Source: MGBC131033 sp910585655 (lineage in GTDB: Bacteria > Bacillota > Clostridia > Lachnospirales > Lachnospiraceae). From it: a DNA stretch of 16,210 nt. Shown here piece after piece: positions 5,746-13,319 of this stretch; within the stretch, counting starts at the first letter, position 1; the number at the start of each line of letters is the position of its first letter. The position numbers and the translations under genes were made by a program. The stretch covers positions 1-16,210 of the forward strand of contig CATBCG010000002.1 of the NCBI GenBank assembly GCA_949502025.1, read 5' to 3'. The notes under the pieces are model-generated. The model saw only the letters and a list, made by a program, of their open reading frames with translations. It was not told the DNA's origin and ran no database searches.

Positions 5746-6711
5746 TCAATTTACACTCCGACTCCTCCATTCCCTCCATTTTTCACCCCAGAAACCAAAA
5801 TCCGACCAAGCAGGAGGAATCCAATCCTCCGGAACTGTAAAACCCTGGAATATCCATCTTAAAACATACACCAATATGGCTAACACCACTATCCAAATGG
5901 CTGCCCTGAATAACAATAGTCGTATTCCACCACCCTGGCTTTCTAACTTCTTTTTTAAAAAAGCACGAGAGCAGGAAAGCACATAATGGCTTACGATTAG
6001 CAACGGCAAAAAGATAAGGAAACGTACTCCGGTCAGCCGGAGATCTGACTGCCAGGCATAATCCTTATAGGTACTCGGAGCGGGCAGACCATGCCTGGCT
6101 AAAAAGACCTCTGCCAGCGCTTTTTGTGTATGTACGGTTTCTACGGCTGCGCTCTCCGGCGCTATATAACATTCCAAATACGCCTGCTGCTCCTGTTCCC
6201 AGTTTTCTGATTGCGGCTGGCAGTATACGATTGCCTGCTGCTCTTTTGCCACTCCCCTTACAATCAGTCGGCGATCTCCAGCTTCCAAAGATTGTCCGAC
6301 GACTTCCAGACTTCCCCAAAGAGCCGTCGCCACGCTCTGGCTGACAAGACACCCTTCTTTATCCCATACATAGTTGCCTGACACGAGGGAAGTCGGTAAT
6401 GCCTCCTGCATCTCTCCCCGCCCCAGAATCAGGTTTCCTTTTATCTTTTGCCCTGTTTCCGGATTCTGGAAGGTTTCCTCCTGTCCTCCCCATAGATAAA
6501 AAAACATCCCACTTCCTGCCGTTTCGTTTTCCCTTGCCTGGCTTAGCTCCTGCCAACTGACTGCCGGGGTTTCCCATTCTAAATGAACCCCTTTTGCGCC
6601 CTCCTTTGTGTCTGCCTGTATCACGATGTATCCCAAATACCAGAGACAAAACATCGCTCCTGCCAGCCATAACCCTATCTGGCTTTTTTTGTCCTTTACA
6701 CTTTCTGACAT
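5746..6711 (-). CDS. MacB-like periplasmic-core membrane protein, short of membrane segments
   Basis: A 321-aa membrane protein. One membrane segment lies at about 13-33, followed by an extracytoplasmic domain of about 190 residues, then segments at about 227-247 and 265-288 and a Trp-rich tail (DWIPPAWSDFGFWGEKW). Within the outer domain, ILGRGEMQ and residues 121-154 (CLVSQSVATALWG, VVGQSLEAGDRRLIVRGV) follow the pattern of the MacB periplasmic core domain of type VII ABC transporters. MacB permeases have four membrane segments; only three are visible here, and the fourth would be expected after the Trp-rich tail. It starts at ATG 6711 with AGAAGGG just upstream. It follows the HlyD-like gene by 119 bases and is probably its partner. 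The cognate ATPase is absent. Its function is inferred only from domain resemblance. Confidence 0.7.
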   Translation of the reverse strand: MSESVKDKKSQIGLWLAGAMFCLWYLGYIVIQADTKEGAKGVHLEWETPAVSWQELSQARENETAGSGMFFYLWGGQEETFQNPETGQKIKGNLILGRGEMQEALPTSLVSGNYVWDKEGCLVSQSVATALWGSLEVVGQSLEAGDRRLIVRGVAKEQQAIVYCQPQSENWEQEQQAYLECYIAPESAAVETVHTQKALAEVFLARHGLPAPSTYKDYAWQSDLRLTGVRFLIFLPLLIVSHYVLSCSRAFLKKKLESQGGGIRLLLFRAAIWIVVLAILVYVLRWIFQGFTVPEDWIPPAWSDFGFWGEKWREWRSRSVN

Positions 6712-6830
6712 TCCATCCCTTCTATTCTTCTAAACATCCTATGCTCCTACCCTTTTTCGTCTATTACTTCTTTCTACTCCAAATCTCCCTAGTTTCGTTT
6801 TTCCTGCATGTAATGTTTCTCTACTTCTCT

Positions 6831-9014
6831 CTACTCCTTCTTTCGGATTCGATCTCCTTCTGACAGCGTTCGGCTGGAACTGGTAATCACCTCATCCTGT
6901 TCAGAAATCCCTCCCTCTATCGCGGCAGAGCTTCCGTCTACGGCTAAAAGTTCCACCGGAACCTGAATCACATATTGCTCTTTTCCTAAAATCCGATCCC
7001 GTTCCCGCAGCACCAGCACAAAATGACCGTCATTGTTTTCCCGTAGCGCCCCTAACGGAATACAACAATTATAATAATCCGATCGTTTTTCCAGTGTGTA
7101 GTTCGCCTGACGCCCAGCGCGGTAGCCCTCTCCGTCCTCCGGCAGCTCTGCCGTCAGCTCCAGGATTTCTTCCCCGTCCTTTACTCTCTGTGTCAGATTA
7201 AGTACCGGTACTGTAATTCCCTTGGACTTTCCGGAAAAGGTCAAAACCACCTCATCGCCTGCCTCTATGCGCCCTTCTGCTTCCTTGTCAATCTGTGCCT
7301 GATAGACCAGTCTTCCTGTACCAATCCGAAACGCCGCTGCTCCTCCGGCATAGGTCGTTCCTGCTTCCAGACTGCAACGAGTAATGGTACCTGCTATCTC
7401 TGATCGGTAAATTCCCTCTTCCTTTATTAGTAATTCCAGTTCTTTTTTCTTCTGTTTTTTCTCTTTCATCTGTTCTTCTAAGTTGTTCAGCTTTTCCCTT
7501 GACAACTGTCTGCTATCCTCTAGTTCTTTCGCCTTTTCTCCGCTTTCTGCTGCCACCTCATTCTTTGTCTCCTGCAGCTCTTTTTCCTGCTCCGTCACCT
7601 CTTGCTCTGCCTCGTTTACTGCCTCCTTCGCCTCTTCCAGTTCTTCCTTTGCATCCTCTAACGCTGCCTGGGCTGCTTCCACAGATTTTTCCGCTGTTTT
7701 TTTTGCCTGCTCTCCGCTTGCCAGCTCCTTTTTATAATCATAGGTCCCATTCTCGATCGCCTCCAAATCCTCCGATGCTTTTTTCCACTTCTGATAGGCT
7801 TTGTCCGTGACTGCTTCGAGAGTGCGAACCTCCTTTTCCTCTGCCTTACGTTGTTGCCCTAACTCTTCCTCCGCCTTTTTTAGCTCCTCCCGCTTGGCGT
7901 CTAATCCCTCCTGACTTAACAGCGTCCTCCAGACCTCTTCCAGACATTCTGCCTGCTTTTCCCTTTTTTCTTCCAGATCGGCATCTGAAACCGTATCGCC
8001 TGCCTCTTCTACTTCCTTCCTCGCCTTGGCATAAGCTTTCAAGGCGCTCTCAAAAGCATTATCCCGGCGCATCGCCTGATTTAAGCTAAGCTGATTTCCG
8101 CTTAGTGCCAGATTTGTCACCTCATCCTTGTGGTTTTGGTAGCCTTCAGTTCCTCCATACATAATAATATAAAGAGAGTCCAACAGTTCTCGTTTTTTCT
8201 TTGCCGGCTCGCCGATCCCCATAGAAGAAGTTCCCGTTTCGTTTACTAAATCTGCATACGAATTGAATTTTTCCTCGGTTCTCTGCCAATCCTGTGTTAG
8301 ATCCAGCCAGGCTTTTTGCGCCTGTTCTCTCCGATACGCCGCCTCTTCTTTTCCGTCTGCCTCTGCCTGCTGCGCGTCTAAGAGAGTCTCCGCTGCTAGA
8401 TCCAGTGTCTCTTTCCTAGCTTTTAGCAACTCCTCTTTGCTGTCCTCCTTTAGCAGAAGCAAATCCGCTTCCGCCTCTGCGAACTCCTGCTTTGCCTCTT
8501 CTAATCCCTTTTCTGCCTGCAGTACTTTTTTTTCTGCTTGCTTTACCCCTTTTTCTGCCTGCTTTACGCCCTCCTCCGCCTGTTTTACCCCTTGTTCGGC
8601 GGATTTTATGCTTCCATCCTCCTGCTTTTCTGGCTTTGGCATACTTTGCTCCATTTCTTCATACTGCAGTTCCAAATCCTGATACTCTTTACGTACCTGC
8701 TCTATGGCGTCTCTCAGGCTGCCTTCCTCATAACGAAACAAGGGCGTTCCTTCCTCTACAACAGAACCGGCTTCTGATAAAATTTCTTCTATTACCAAGC
8801 CGTCTGGCGGATAGACTCCGCGTTCCTGTTCTGGTTCCAGTTCTCCATTCCCTGTAAAACGGCTTACCAGGCTTTTTCCGGAAGGCTTCGCTGTCTGAAC
8901 CCTGGCTACCAAAAAGGAATCTGCCGCCCTTGATAAAACAGTTCCTACTATCATGATTATCAAAAATCCTGCCAGCAGCCGCCCTGCCGTCTGTCTCCAC
9001 TTTTTATCATTCAT
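6831..9014 (-). CDS. HlyD-like adaptor with very long coiled coil
   Basis: A protein of about 727 aa resembling HlyD/MacA/YknX membrane-fusion adaptors, which link an inner-membrane transporter to the outside of the cell. Order: one membrane segment (about 10-27); first half of a lipoyl-like hairpin, GLVIEEILSEAGSVVEEGTPLF (about 72-93); a charged coiled coil to about 530, including five seven-residue copies such as GVKQAEK (142-176); second lipoyl half, SEIAGTITRCSLEAGTTY (from about 538); then a beta-barrel-like C-terminal region. Typical adaptors are about 350-480 aa; the excess is all coiled coil. The start at 9014 has AGGAGA 7 bases upstream; an in-frame GTG at 9041 is less likely. It lies 54 bases after the second permease, so it probably belongs to that operon. 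Confidence 0.82.
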   Translation of the reverse strand: MNDKKWRQTAGRLLAGFLIIMIVGTVLSRAADSFLVARVQTAKPSGKSLVSRFTGNGELEPEQERGVYPPDGLVIEEILSEAGSVVEEGTPLFRYEEGSLRDAIEQVRKEYQDLELQYEEMEQSMPKPEKQEDGSIKSAEQGVKQAEEGVKQAEKGVKQAEKKVLQAEKGLEEAKQEFAEAEADLLLLKEDSKEELLKARKETLDLAAETLLDAQQAEADGKEEAAYRREQAQKAWLDLTQDWQRTEEKFNSYADLVNETGTSSMGIGEPAKKKRELLDSLYIIMYGGTEGYQNHKDEVTNLALSGNQLSLNQAMRRDNAFESALKAYAKARKEVEEAGDTVSDADLEEKREKQAECLEEVWRTLLSQEGLDAKREELKKAEEELGQQRKAEEKEVRTLEAVTDKAYQKWKKASEDLEAIENGTYDYKKELASGEQAKKTAEKSVEAAQAALEDAKEELEEAKEAVNEAEQEVTEQEKELQETKNEVAAESGEKAKELEDSRQLSREKLNNLEEQMKEKKQKKKELELLIKEEGIYRSEIAGTITRCSLEAGTTYAGGAAAFRIGTGRLVYQAQIDKEAEGRIEAGDEVVLTFSGKSKGITVPVLNLTQRVKDGEEILELTAELPEDGEGYRAGRQANYTLEKRSDYYNCCIPLGALRENNDGHFVLVLRERDRILGKEQYVIQVPVELLAVDGSSAAIEGGISEQDEVITSSSRTLSEGDRIRKKE

Positions 9015-9068
9015 TCCTATCTCTCCTAGGCATTCTCTCACAAAATCCTGTTCCCATCCTGTCGTTTG

Positions 9069-9935
9069 TTACTCCTTTAATCCCATTGCCTGGATTCCCT
9101 GCTCCAGATAACTTTGCCCGTACAAAAAGACCAAAAGCGCCGGCAGGAGCATCAGCACAGAAGCAGCCAGACACAATCCTGCCTCCTCGGTTTTGATTGC
9201 TGGCAGATATAAAGATAGCGGCCAATTCACACTCGTTTTTAAATATGCCAAAGGAGCTTCCATCGAATTCCAATAATCCAAAAAATCCAATACCAGCACA
9301 GCCAGAACACCCGCTTTTGATAAGGGAATTCCGATTTGGAAAAAAATTCTGATTTCACCCGCTCCGTCTACTCTGGCTGCTTCTAACAGCGCCTCCGGTA
9401 TTCCCTTTTCAAACTGTACCATCAAAAAAACCGGAAAGGCGGCAAAGCAGGCAGGAAGAATAATCGCCAAATGAGTGTCCAACAGCTTTAATTGATCCAG
9501 TACCAGATAGCCCGACACCATCGTAATCTGAAAAGGCATAATCATCAGCAGCATATAGAGAAACAGCAACGCCTTCCTTCCGCGAAAACGGTAGCGCGCT
9601 ATCGCCCAGCCTGCCGGAACCGCTACCAAAAGATGCCCTGCCAGCACCGGAAGCACCTCGATCATCGAATTCCAAAACATATGGAAAAATTCCGGAGTAT
9701 CCAATAAGAGTCTGATATAGGACTGCAGCGTAGGATATCTTGGGAAAATCGGCCAGGAAGCATACTCCTTTCCTCCTGCGCTTCCGGAAAATACCACTTG
9801 CAGATTTTCTCCGGCTTCCTCTGCTCCTAGAAAAGAACCGCTGACCGTCATAACCAGCGGTAGCAGCATGACCAGAACAAACGGAGCGAGTAAAAACAGC
9901 CGAATTCCCCGTCCTTTGCGCTCCCATGCTTTCAT
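9069..9935 (-). CDS. Carbohydrate-type ABC transporter permease, MalG-like
   Basis: A 288-aa inner-membrane subunit of a CUT1-type importer. It has an N-terminal membrane segment, an extracytoplasmic loop with YPTLQSYIRLL, a core of membrane helices (NSMIEVLPVLAGHLLVAVPAGWAIARY onward) and the EAA loop EAARVDGAGEIRIFFQIGIPL at about 182-202. In known systems that loop docks onto the ATPase. The C-terminal AMGLKE matches MalG-like tails (typically GGVKG). The start at 9935 is preceded by AGGAAAGG. It lies 16 bases after the partner permease. The intact EAA loop implies that it still couples to an ATPase, which must be encoded elsewhere, for example a shared MsmX/MsmK-type subunit. The substrate is unknown. 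Confidence 0.92.
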   Translation of the reverse strand: MKAWERKGRGIRLFLLAPFVLVMLLPLVMTVSGSFLGAEEAGENLQVVFSGSAGGKEYASWPIFPRYPTLQSYIRLLLDTPEFFHMFWNSMIEVLPVLAGHLLVAVPAGWAIARYRFRGRKALLFLYMLLMIMPFQITMVSGYLVLDQLKLLDTHLAIILPACFAAFPVFLMVQFEKGIPEALLEAARVDGAGEIRIFFQIGIPLSKAGVLAVLVLDFLDYWNSMEAPLAYLKTSVNWPLSLYLPAIKTEEAGLCLAASVLMLLPALLVFLYGQSYLEQGIQAMGLKE

Positions 9936-9951
9936 CCTTTCCTGCCCCCTT

Positions 9952-10851
9952 TCATTCCAGCTTCTGGCTACGGGAAAAGAGAGCCAGAACTACCGCGATC
10001 ACCAAAGTCATCAATACTGCCCCGGCGTACAGTTTGGTCGTATCCAGATTTAAAAACCAGTTTTGAAACAGATGCCAAAGCAAATAGATACTTTCATGCG
10101 GATAGCTTCCGGCAATCAAATATGCCTCTCGGAACGCCTTAAAAGAATTGACCAGGGATAAAACAGCAATCAATCCACCGATATCTACCAGAGCGGGCAG
10201 CGTTACATAGCGGAAGCTAGCCAACCGCCCTGCCCCGTCGATTTTGGCAGCTTCATACAGGCTGTCCGGAATACCGGACAGCCCTGCCAGCCACAGTACC
10301 ATATCGTAGCCTGTATTTTTCCATACATACGTAAACACCAGCACCCAGAACGCCTTTCCACTGTTTAAAAAACTGACCGGCGCTTTGTCTAACTCCACCA
10401 GAATTCGGTTTAATAAGCCCTGATCCTGAAATAAAATCTGCCACAAAAAGACAACGGATGCTGCCGGGACAGCCATAGGAACAAGAAACGCCGTTTTCAT
10501 TAACTCCCTGGAAGCTGTCTTTCCGACGCCATGCACCAACACTGCCAGCAGAAAGGAAACCAGCAGCAGGAGCGGAACACAAATGCCGGTAAAACGCGCT
10601 GTATTCCATGCCGCCCGCCGAAAGGCTTCATTTTCCAGGACAAGCTTGTAGTTTTCTATCCCGGTAAAATTTTTTCCCATGACGTCACTAAAGGATCGAC
10701 GGATGACATCCACAAAGGGTAAAATAATAAATATTAGTGTCCCGCACAGACTGGGCAATAAAAATCCCCATGGTAACAATTTTCTTATTTTTTTACTCTG
10801 CCAAATAGGTCTGAAGCTTCTGGAAGACACTCTCGCTGACCGCTTCCACAT
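9952..10851 (-). CDS. Sugar-type ABC transporter permease, MalF-like
   Basis: A 299-aa permease with the CUT1 first-permease pattern: basic N-terminus, then WGFLLPSLCGTLIFIILPFVDVIRRSFSD, the NYKLVLEN segment, further membrane helices and the EAA loop YEAAKIDGAGRLASFRYVTLP at about residue 200. It pairs with the MalG-like permease directly downstream. The start is the ATG at 10851, with AGGAG 6-7 bases upstream. This start lies 59 bases inside the 3' end of the lipoprotein gene in another frame, so translation of the two may be coupled. A TTG at about 10779, after the lipoprotein stop, is possible but has no ribosome site. Confidence 0.92.
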   Translation of the reverse strand: MWKRSARVSSRSFRPIWQSKKIRKLLPWGFLLPSLCGTLIFIILPFVDVIRRSFSDVMGKNFTGIENYKLVLENEAFRRAAWNTARFTGICVPLLLLVSFLLAVLVHGVGKTASRELMKTAFLVPMAVPAASVVFLWQILFQDQGLLNRILVELDKAPVSFLNSGKAFWVLVFTYVWKNTGYDMVLWLAGLSGIPDSLYEAAKIDGAGRLASFRYVTLPALVDIGGLIAVLSLVNSFKAFREAYLIAGSYPHESIYLLWHLFQNWFLNLDTTKLYAGAVLMTLVIAVVLALFSRSQKLE

Positions 10852-13108
10852 CCTTTTCTCCTCTCCAAAGCGCCGGAATCTCTGCTTCTATCATCTGTTG
10901 TATGGTGTCGTCAGTATGCAGCACCTGTTTCAGATTTTTAAGCCCCACGACAAATTCCTCGATCTCTTCTTTCTCCGGGCATTCTGCCATAAGTGAGCTT
11001 TCTTCCTTGCTTCCGTCCGGCAGAGTTTTTACAAAGTGCATACCTACCGCCACGTTTTCCTGACGATTCTCCGGCTTTTTCTCCAGGGAAGTCGGGTTGA
11101 CCGGAATTCCGTCTAAATCAGCGTCCTGAATCGACTCGCACAGCAGCTTTTTGATAAACTCGCCAGCCAGCTCTTTCTGTTCGGAAGCCTGGTTTACCGC
11201 CAGACTAATCACCGGTTTAAAACTTTCCTTTGCTCGAATATAGCCTAATCCGCTGTCCCTCATTATCTTTTCCGGTATCATCAGCGACGTCATGTCCGGT
11301 ACGTTAAAATATCCGATTTCTCCGTTGTTGCCGCACAGAGAATTGATGACGCTAAGCGCTATGTGGCTATTTTCTCCATCCTCTGTACCACTCTGCTTTG
11401 CCAGCGTTACATAAGCCTGCAGAAAGTTTTTGATTTGTTCTCTGCTTCCTCCGTCCTCTGTCAACTGCCCGCCGTAAAGATAATATAAACACTGAAACAA
11501 CTGCATATAGTCATAGTTTTCTACTCCGAAATACGGTGTCTTTGCCTGGGCAGAAGCCGCCGCCAGCTCTTCTATACTGCCTGTTGCCTGCAAAGCCTTT
11601 TCCGTTCCAATCCAAATCGGTACATTGATTCGAGTAGGGATATAGTACACACCTTGTTCTCCCTTTACAGCTTCCATAATGTTCTCTGTTATCATGCCCT
11701 CGTTTACCAAAGCGCCAGAAAGCTCCGACAAATCTGCCAGTACACCTTTTTCTATATAAGAAGCAAACGGAAGACCATCTGTTACAATCAGATCCGGACC
11801 TTTTCCAGCCAACAATTCGGTATTTAATGTCTTGATGCAATCCTCTTTGGTAGCAGAACTGTTTTCACTCATCATCGCCCGGTATTCTACCTTTACATTC
11901 CGATGTTCCCTCTGAAACTCTACGACAGCCTGTCGGATAGAATCGCTTTCCGAAAGAGAATAAATCGTTAAGGTCGTATCCTGTTCGTTGCTGACTCCCT
12001 CCTGGTAGGAAATCCGCGCCAGACCATAACGGTAGGTCGTAGTATCCAGATACGAAAGGTAAAAATTTTCCTCCGAATCACACATCAGCCCGCTCGCATA
12101 ATACGACGGCATTCCCAGCACCGACAAGCCTGGATCCAACAAAACTTCCCATTTCGATCCGCCTTCTGCCAAATAGGTCAGTCCATCTTCTCCCGCCAGC
12201 CAAATTCCTTTGCCTGCCTTGGCATAAATCTTTACTTCGCCAAAACCATACTCATATTTTCCGTCGCCTGCTTTTTCCGACTCTTCATGTATGGTAATCG
12301 AATTGACCTGTTCGCCTGTCTTGCCGTCCAAAAATATCAGCTTTGCACCCCCGTCACCGGTGGAAATAATCTGATCGCCATACCAAATCGGCGTCCCATT
12401 TTCCGGCAGGAATTCAAACAGGTACTTTCCCGTCTCCAAATCCGATATCGTCACGTTCGTCGGATAAGCGGACGGCTGCTGTATCACCTTTCCCTCTTCG
12501 TTGACATAGATATTTGAAATATACATGCCATCTTCCCCACCAGCCTTTAAATCCAACTGCTCTATCGTTCCGTCTTCCGCCTTTACCCGATAAAATTCAT
12601 TTGTCGCCTCTTCCCAGCTTCCGTTCTTTAGGCACATTGCCGTCAAGTAAAGATTTCCATGCGGATCATAGGAGTAACCGCCGACTATCCGATCGCTTAA
12701 ATCTAGTTCCTCCATCCAAGCCTCGGTCTCTTCCTTCCAGGTATCGTCTGCCTGAAGAACATAACGCTTTAGCTCCTGTTTGGCTCCTGCCGGTCGCCCT
12801 CCCTCGCCATAGTCCTCTTTCTTCGTTGCATATAATACTATATAATTATCCGGATGCAGCAGGAACTCGCCAACCTCATAATCGCCGTTTGTAACCTCCT
12901 CTGGCAAAGCAATCTCTTCCTCTACATAAGCGCCGGATTTGCCTCCCCCATTGCCTTCTTCCTGTTTTCCATCTGTATCCGTCTTTTCTTCTTTTGGCAC
13001 AGTGCCGGACGGCTCCTTTTTGTCTTCTGCTCCTTTGCCGCATCCTGACAACACCCCTATCAGCAAAACCATTACCATGCCCCATAACAACACGTTCCTC
13101 TTTCTCAT
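10793..13108 (-). CDS. Propeller-like / solute-binding fusion lipoprotein, copy 2
   Basis: A 771-aa secreted lipoprotein. The signal peptide ends in lipobox LSGC (Cys23), followed by an acidic, Gly-rich linker. Residues about 55-370 contain repeated strand-turn blocks (SYDPHGNLYLTA, IYVNEEGKVIQQ, IWYGDQIISTG, GKGIWLAGEDGLTYLAEGG, SEENFYLSYLDTTTY) that look like beta-propeller blades. From about 380 the sequence fits a family-1 solute-binding protein: LTIYSLSESDSIRQAVVEFQ, LLAGKGPDLIVTDGLP, YYIPTRINVPIWIG and SFKPVISLAVN. It presumably delivers ligand to the two permeases encoded next. Plain binding lipoproteins are about 400-550 aa. It is a close paralog of the upstream gene. The propeller call is by eye; the ligand is unknown. 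Confidence 0.85.
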   Translation of the reverse strand: MRKRNVLLWGMVMVLLIGVLSGCGKGAEDKKEPSGTVPKEEKTDTDGKQEEGNGGGKSGAYVEEEIALPEEVTNGDYEVGEFLLHPDNYIVLYATKKEDYGEGGRPAGAKQELKRYVLQADDTWKEETEAWMEELDLSDRIVGGYSYDPHGNLYLTAMCLKNGSWEEATNEFYRVKAEDGTIEQLDLKAGGEDGMYISNIYVNEEGKVIQQPSAYPTNVTISDLETGKYLFEFLPENGTPIWYGDQIISTGDGGAKLIFLDGKTGEQVNSITIHEESEKAGDGKYEYGFGEVKIYAKAGKGIWLAGEDGLTYLAEGGSKWEVLLDPGLSVLGMPSYYASGLMCDSEENFYLSYLDTTTYRYGLARISYQEGVSNEQDTTLTIYSLSESDSIRQAVVEFQREHRNVKVEYRAMMSENSSATKEDCIKTLNTELLAGKGPDLIVTDGLPFASYIEKGVLADLSELSGALVNEGMITENIMEAVKGEQGVYYIPTRINVPIWIGTEKALQATGSIEELAAASAQAKTPYFGVENYDYMQLFQCLYYLYGGQLTEDGGSREQIKNFLQAYVTLAKQSGTEDGENSHIALSVINSLCGNNGEIGYFNVPDMTSLMIPEKIMRDSGLGYIRAKESFKPVISLAVNQASEQKELAGEFIKKLLCESIQDADLDGIPVNPTSLEKKPENRQENVAVGMHFVKTLPDGSKEESSLMAECPEKEEIEEFVVGLKNLKQVLHTDDTIQQMIEAEIPALWRGEKDVEAVSESVFQKLQTYLAE

Positions 13109-13189
13109 ATTCCCATCCTTTCCTTTTTCGTTTTTCTTAGAAACCCTTTATACAAAGCGGTTCCGCCATCCTGCCCGGAGGGCTTTTGG

Positions 13190-13224
13190 TATCATAGGGA
13201 GGTTTGGAAGACTTTCCTATGATA
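13190..13224. promoter_or_regulatory. Inverted repeat upstream of lipoprotein copy 2
   Basis: Perfect 9-bp arms TATCATAGG (13190-13198) and CCTATGATA (13216-13224) are separated by 17 bases. No T tract follows on the minus strand, so it is not a normal terminator. It lies between the shared 21-base element and the start of copy 2. A single TATGATA-like half-site also follows the element upstream of copy 1 (15731-15737), hinting at an operator. Confidence 0.5.
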
Positions 13225-13247
13225 TAAGAAAAATTTTACACAGGAAA

Positions 13248-13268
13248 TCTCTAAAAATCCTCAAGAAA
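13248..13268 (-). promoter_or_regulatory. Shared 21-base upstream element, copy 2
   Basis: Read on the minus strand this is TTTCTTGAGG followed by ATTTTTAGAGA. It matches the element at 15741-15761 in 20 of 21 positions and lies 140 bases upstream of its gene. TTGAG and TTAGA recur about 10 bases apart, like direct-repeat sites of OmpR/PhoB-type regulators; TTGAGG could instead be a -35 box. Confidence 0.6.
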
Positions 13269-13319
13269 GAATGAAGCTTTTCTGAAGAAGTTGCGTCAAA
13301 CTTGTAACACAGGGCTTCT

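Noticed and set aside
7483..8857. Long plus-strand open frames opposite the HlyD-like gene.
   Set aside because: Their Ser/Ala/Phe- and Leu/Pro-rich composition is the antisense shadow of the Glu/Lys/Ala-rich coiled coil.
13190..13224. Terminator between the two lipoprotein genes.
   Set aside because: The stem is AT-rich with a 17-base loop on the minus strand and no T tract follows.
69..13301. Shared 12-mer TTGCGTCAAACT at 69-80 and 13290-13301, considered as an attachment-site pair.
   Set aside because: Twelve-base matches are expected by chance in a window this size, and no integrase is present.
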